9,463 nucleotides of DNA from positions 1 through 9,463 of the forward strand of contig DASSKF010000190.1 of NCBI GenBank assembly GCA_035690725.1, given 5' to 3'. Origin of the DNA: DASSKF01 sp035690725. Its GTDB lineage: Bacteria > Actinomycetota > Actinomycetes > Actinomycetales > Dermatophilaceae. Position 1 is the first letter of the stretch. Every line of letters starts with the position of its first letter. Positions 6,939 through 9,463 of this stretch are shown one piece after another. The notes below the pieces were generated by a model, which worked only from the letters and a program-made list of their open reading frames with translations, did no database searches and had not been told where the DNA came from. The translations under genes and the position numbers were made by a program.

Positions 6939-7397
6939 TCAGCGGCCGCAGCGGTCGACCCGCTGCCACGGCCACTCGGCGGCCACCCACGCGGCGACCG
7001 CGTCGGCCAGCGGCACGTCGAGCTCGGCCCGGTCCGCCCGCACCCACGAGCGGATGGTGACGTCGTGGTTCGCCGAGGACGCGGGATACAGGTAGACGCA
7101 GCCGATCACGTCGTCGTCCGCGGGGTCGAGGACGGTGAAGGTGAACCCGGTGCCGGCCTCGAAGTCGGCGGCGTGCCGGCGCAGGTCGTCATGGTTGGCG
7201 TGGAGGGACATCCCGCCCGGTGGCGGCCAGCTGCCCCCGGCATAGCCCGGCGTCGCGCGGATGTGCTCGATGCTGGACGTCCACGCCGCGTGGTCGGCCT
7301 GGTTGTGCCGGGGACCCAGCGGTTCGAGGCGGAACCGGTCCGTCACCAAGCTGGTCGGTGGCGGGAAACCGTGGGGTACGAACGTCTCCGGTGACAC
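6939..7397 (-). CDS. Small GNAT-fold (N-acetyltransferase-like) protein
   Basis: This 152-residue protein resembles actinobacterial GNAT-family proteins. It has an N-terminal TDRFRLEPLGPRHN segment (20-32), a WTSSIEHIRATPG helix region (39-51), core strands FTFTVLD (85-91), DVIGCVYLYP (96-105) and HDVTIRSWV (111-119), then a helix (131-142). The usual acetyl-CoA pyrophosphate loop (Q/R-x-x-G-x-G/A) expected after the HDVTIRSWV strand is not visible; residues 120-130 read RADRAELDVPL. It may therefore use a divergent loop or not be an active acetyltransferase. The start is GTG with no Shine-Dalgarno, but a TAGTCT box lies 7 nt upstream, suggesting a leaderless mRNA. It follows hemE by 42 nt on the same strand and may also be read through from it. 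No substrate can be proposed. Confidence 0.8.
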   Translation of the reverse strand: MSPETFVPHGFPPPTSLVTDRFRLEPLGPRHNQADHAAWTSSIEHIRATPGYAGGSWPPPGGMSLHANHDDLRRHAADFEAGTGFTFTVLDPADDDVIGCVYLYPASSANHDVTIRSWVRADRAELDVPLADAVAAWVAAEWPWQRVDRCGR

Positions 7398-7404
7398 GGG
7401 CGGG

Positions 7405-7410
7405 AGACTA
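7405..7410 (-). promoter_or_regulatory. Candidate -10 box for leaderless GNAT transcript
   Basis: TAGTCT on the minus strand (TANNNT) is followed by 7 nt and then the GTG start of the GNAT gene. With no Shine-Dalgarno in this interval, transcription starting at or next to the GTG is plausible. No -35 was identified. Confidence 0.45.
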
Positions 7411-7414
7411 CCGA

Positions 7415-7432
7415 GCGCCGGGGCTCCGGTGC
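7415..7432. terminator. Weak GC-rich hairpin after hemE
   Basis: GCGCCGG-GGCT-CCGGTGC can fold as a 7-bp stem with a 4-nt loop. There is one G-U pair on the plus strand and one A-C mismatch on the minus strand. It lies just past the hemE stop. No U-tract follows on either strand, so termination efficiency is doubtful. Confidence 0.25.
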
Positions 7433-7439
7433 AGCCGAA

Positions 7440-8513
7440 TTACCTGCGGTGCTGACGGGCCGAGACCCGCTGCACGAGCTCCACGACGCGGGTGAGCACG
7501 TCGGGGTCGGTCTCCGGCAGCACGCCGTGGCCGAGGTTGAAGACGTGGCCGGGTGCGGTGCGGCCCTCCTCGAGGATCTCCCGCACCCGCCGCTCGATCG
7601 GCTCCCACGGCGCGAACAGCAGCGCGGGGTCGAGGTTGCCCTGCAGGGCGTACCGGCCGCCCGTGCGCGCGGCCGCGTCCGCGAGGGACACGCGGTAGTC
7701 GACGCCGACCACCTCGGCGCCCGCCCCGCCCATCAGGTCGAGCAGCTCGCCGGTGCCGACGCCGAAGTGGATCCGCGGGACCCCGAGCGGCTCGACGGCC
7801 GCGAGCGCCGCCCGCGAGTGGGGCAGCACGAACCGCTCGTAGTCGGCCCGCGACAGCGCACCGGCCCACGAGTCGAAGAGCTGTATGGCGGACGCGCCGG
7901 CCTGCGCCTGCACCCGCAGGAAGGTGCCCGCGACCTGGGCGAGCCGGGCGCACAGGTCGTGCCACAGCTCGGGGTCGCCGTGCATGAGGGCCTTGGTGCG
8001 CGCGTGGTTCTTCGACGGGCCGCCCTCGACGAGGTAGGACGCCAGGGTGAACGGCGCGCCGGCGAAGCCGACCAGCGGCGTCCCGCCGAGCTCGGCCACC
8101 AGCTCGCGCACCGACTCGGTGATGTCCGGAACCTGGCCGGGGGTCAGCTCCGGCAGCCGGTCGAGGTCGGCCCGCGTGCGGAACGGCTCGGCCACCACGG
8201 GCCCGACGCCCGCGACGAGGTCGACGTCCACGCCGACGGCGGCGACCGGCACGACGATGTCGCTGAAGAAGATGGCCGCGTCCACCCCGTGGCGCCGCAC
8301 CGGCTGCAGCGTGATCTCGGTGACCAGCTCGGGCCGGCGGCACGCCTCGAGCATCGGCACGCCCTCGCGCAGTGCGCGGTACTCCGGCAGCGAGCGCCCG
8401 GCCTGCCGCATGAACCACACCGGCGTCCGCTCCACCCGCTCCCCGCGGGCGGCGCGGATCAGCAGGCTGGCAGCGGGGTCGTCCGCGGGGGGCACCGGTT
8501 CGGGGTCGCTCAC
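7440..8513 (-). CDS. hemE: Uroporphyrinogen decarboxylase (HemE)
   Basis: This 357-residue cytosolic enzyme decarboxylates the four acetate side chains of uroporphyrinogen III to give coproporphyrinogen III in haem synthesis. The first family signature is PVWFMRQAGRSLPEYR (31-46) with the substrate-binding arginines 36 and 40. FFSDI gives the catalytic Asp85. The second signature is GFAGAPFTLASYLVEGG (149-165), with Tyr160. Length matches bacterial HemE. The chosen GTG at 8513 has GAGGA (8522-8526) 8 nt upstream, and the protein then begins close to the conserved core; an upstream ATG at 8585 would add 24 non-conserved residues and has no good ribosome binding site. It is divergent from the DUF3000 gene. 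Downstream on the same strand comes a GNAT gene and not the hemG/hemQ genes often found there in actinomycetes. Confidence 0.96.
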   Translation of the reverse strand: MSDPEPVPPADDPAASLLIRAARGERVERTPVWFMRQAGRSLPEYRALREGVPMLEACRRPELVTEITLQPVRRHGVDAAIFFSDIVVPVAAVGVDVDLVAGVGPVVAEPFRTRADLDRLPELTPGQVPDITESVRELVAELGGTPLVGFAGAPFTLASYLVEGGPSKNHARTKALMHGDPELWHDLCARLAQVAGTFLRVQAQAGASAIQLFDSWAGALSRADYERFVLPHSRAALAAVEPLGVPRIHFGVGTGELLDLMGGAGAEVVGVDYRVSLADAAARTGGRYALQGNLDPALLFAPWEPIERRVREILEEGRTAPGHVFNLGHGVLPETDPDVLTRVVELVQRVSARQHRR

Positions 8514-8521
8514 GGGATCGA

Positions 8522-8526
8522 TCCTC
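8522..8526 (-). promoter_or_regulatory. hemE ribosome binding site that decides the GTG start
   Basis: GAGGA on the minus strand lies 8 nt before the GTG at 8513. The interval includes the perfect palindrome GGATCGATCC (8515-8524), which overlaps the binding site and could partly mask it in the mRNA. Confidence 0.6.
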
Positions 8527-8532
8527 GCACGA

Positions 8533-8582
8533 TCCGGAGGAGGCAGTCCGGCGTGGCCTGCCGCGCGAGGCGACCCTCCGGA
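8533..8582. repeat. Nested inverted repeat between hemE and the DUF3000 gene
   Basis: TCCGGAGG (8533-8540) and CCTCCGGA (8575-8582) form a perfect 8-bp inverted repeat around 34 nt. Inside it, GGCAG (8542-8546) and CTGCC (8558-8562) form a second 5-bp stem. The structure fills most of the 83-bp divergent intergenic region. It could be a leader RNA fold for hemE or a protein-binding site; GC-rich DNA yields such repeats fairly often. Confidence 0.4.
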
Positions 8583-8584
8583 CA

Positions 8585-8590
8585 TACCCT
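8585..8590 (+). promoter_or_regulatory. Candidate -10 box for leaderless DUF3000 transcript
   Basis: TACCCT (TANNNT) is followed by 6 nt and the GTG at 8597. No Shine-Dalgarno is present, so transcription starting at the G of GTG would give a leaderless message. No -35 was recognised. Confidence 0.55.
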
Positions 8591-8596
8591 CGTGCT

Positions 8597-9190
8597 GTGG
8601 GCAGCCGAACCCTCCCCGGGGAGGACTCTGCAGACTTCACCCGCGCACTGCACGACCTGCGTGCGGCCCGGGTGCGCCCCGAGGTGCGCCTCACCGAGAT
8701 GCCGGCCCCGACCCGCATCGCGCCGCACGCGGTGGCCCTGTCGGCCGACGTGCGGGCACGGCCGGGGGCGGACGACGACGAGGACGACCTCGGCACCGGT
8801 CGCTTCGTCCTGCTGCACGACCCCTCCGAGCCCGAGCCCTGGGGCGGGGCTTGGCGTGCGGTCACGTTTGCGCGCGCCGAGCTCGAACCGGAGATGGGCG
8901 CCGACCCGATGCTCGGTGCCGTCGGCTGGTCCTGGCTCGTCGACGCGCTCGACAGCCACCACGTCGGCTACACCGCCGAGGCCGGCACGGTCACCCGCGT
9001 CGTGTCCGAGAGCTTCGCCGGGCTGTCCGACCGGCCCGCAAGCGTCGAGATGGAGGTGCGCGCCTCGTGGACCCCCGTCACCGGCAACGTGGGGGCCCAC
9101 CTGCTCGCGTGGTCGGACCTGCTGTGCACCATCGCCGGCCTGCCTCCGCTGCCCGAGGGTGTCATCGCCCTCCCGGGCCCACGCCGCTGA
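8597..9190 (+). CDS. DUF3000 family protein
   Basis: This 197-residue protein matches the actinobacterial DUF3000 family, whose function is not known. Recognisable segments are FTRALHDLRAARVRPEVRL near the N-terminus, APTRIAPHAVALSADV (36-51), a GRFVLLHDP strand, VTFARAELEPEMGADP, GWSWLVDAL, and GTVTRVVSESFAGLSDRP. The end is LLCTIAGLPPLPEGVIALPGPRR. There is no signal peptide or membrane segment, so it should be cytosolic. The GTG start fits the conserved N-terminus and sits 6 nt after a TANNNT box, with no Shine-Dalgarno. It lies between divergent hemE and a ribonuclease D gene, an order common in actinomycetes, but this does not reveal its job. Confidence 0.9.
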   Translation: MGSRTLPGEDSADFTRALHDLRAARVRPEVRLTEMPAPTRIAPHAVALSADVRARPGADDDEDDLGTGRFVLLHDPSEPEPWGGAWRAVTFARAELEPEMGADPMLGAVGWSWLVDALDSHHVGYTAEAGTVTRVVSESFAGLSDRPASVEMEVRASWTPVTGNVGAHLLAWSDLLCTIAGLPPLPEGVIALPGPRR

Positions 9191-9203
9191 GGGACCCAGC
9201 CGG

Positions 9204-9209
9204 TAGGTT
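9204..9209 (+). promoter_or_regulatory. Candidate -10 box for leaderless ribonuclease D transcript
   Basis: TAGGTT (TANNNT) is followed by 6 nt and the GTG at 9216, the same geometry as for the DUF3000 gene. It sits in the 25-nt gap after the DUF3000 stop. It would give the RNase D gene its own promoter besides any read-through. Confidence 0.5.
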
Positions 9210-9215
9210 GGGCCG

Positions 9216-9463
9216 GTGACCGACACCGACGCCGCGCGTGACGCCGGGCTCCACCCGGCGCCCGACGCCACCCCGGCCGTCGACCTCGTCCCCCTGGACA
9301 TGCCCGCCGACGGCGTGCCGCCGGTGGTCGAGACCGAGCGCGCCCTCATGGAGGCCGCCCGCGCCATCCGCGCCGGGGAGGGCCCCGTGGCCCTCGACGC
9401 GGAGCGCGCCAGCGGCTACCGGTACGGCCAGCGCGCCTACCTGGTGCAGCTGCGCCGCGAGGG
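9216..9463 (+). CDS. rnd: Ribonuclease D (HRDC-domain type), 5' end only
   Basis: The window ends after 82 codons of this gene. Following a variable acidic N-terminus (1-38), residues 57-82 carry the first exonuclease motif of the DEDD superfamily, GPVALDAERASGYRYGQRAYL, with metal-binding Asp61 and Glu63. This stretch is characteristic of actinobacterial ribonuclease D proteins, which usually continue with a 3'-5' exonuclease domain and a C-terminal HRDC domain and act on structured RNA 3' ends. The GTG start lacks a Shine-Dalgarno and follows a TANNNT box by 6 nt. The gene is 25 nt downstream of DUF3000. The HRDC domain itself lies outside the window and is assumed from the family. Confidence 0.88.
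   Translation, partial: MTDTDAARDAGLHPAPDATPAVDLVPLDMPADGVPPVVETERALMEAARAIRAGEGPVALDAERASGYRYGQRAYLVQLRRE

Noticed and set aside
6900..6960. Possible bidirectional terminator between the convergent regulator and GNAT genes
   Set aside because: Only short GGCC-type pairings are visible and there is no U-tract on either strand, so no terminator can be supported.
8514..8585. N-terminal extension of HemE from an ATG at 8585
   Set aside because: The 24 added residues are not HemE-like and cover the nested inverted repeat; the GTG at 8513 has GAGGA at 8 nt and fits the conserved start.
7408..8865. 485-codon minus-strand open frame overlapping hemE in another frame
   Set aside because: The sequence is Arg/Gly/Ala-rich with no recognisable domain, and hemE in the neighbouring frame is unambiguous.
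7449..9206. 585-codon plus-strand open frame over hemE and DUF3000
   Set aside because: It is antisense to hemE and then out of frame with DUF3000; both real genes have clear family signatures. The frame is long only because stops are rare in this GC-rich DNA.

Overview
The window is very GC-rich, with GTG starts common and strong GC bias at third codon positions. It carries a DUF3000 gene followed by an actinobacterial-type ribonuclease D. This points to a high-GC actinomycete. The general character of the proteins fits Micrococcales and perhaps an Intrasporangiaceae-like genome, but that finer placement is an inference.

Left part (46-5779, all minus strand): a tightly packed five-gene catabolic operon for a sugar alcohol. 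In transcription order it encodes a lipoprotein solute-binding protein, two ABC permeases (MalF-type then MalG-type), a mannitol dehydrogenase-family polyol dehydrogenase, and a zinc-dependent MDR alcohol dehydrogenase. Junctions are 3 nt, 1 nt, 25 nt and a 4-nt overlap. The polyol would be captured and imported, then oxidised to a ketose by the polyol dehydrogenase. The second dehydrogenase may act on the same or a related substrate. There is no ABC ATPase and no sugar kinase in the window.

Control region (5780-5966): a divergent promoter region leading to a SorC-family sugar-responsive regulator (5967-6920, plus strand). It holds two near-identical palindromes with the shared core CGCTCA-AA-TGAGCG, one on each side of overlapping back-to-back promoter candidates. 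The likely circuit is a local repressor controlling both the transport/catabolic operon and itself, relieved by the polyol or a metabolite of it.

Right part (6939-9463): a small GNAT-fold protein and hemE (uroporphyrinogen decarboxylase) on the minus strand, then DUF3000 and the 5' end of ribonuclease D on the plus strand. hemE diverging from DUF3000-RNase D is a familiar actinobacterial arrangement. Three genes here (GNAT, DUF3000, RNase D) lack a Shine-Dalgarno sequence and have a TANNNT box 6-7 nt before their GTG start, which suggests leaderless transcripts.

No mobile element, CRISPR array, tRNA or rRNA was seen. I found no wholly new system. The best leads are the twin-operator control region, the leaderless-start pattern, the GNAT protein with no recognisable acetyl-CoA loop, and the pairing of two unrelated dehydrogenases.
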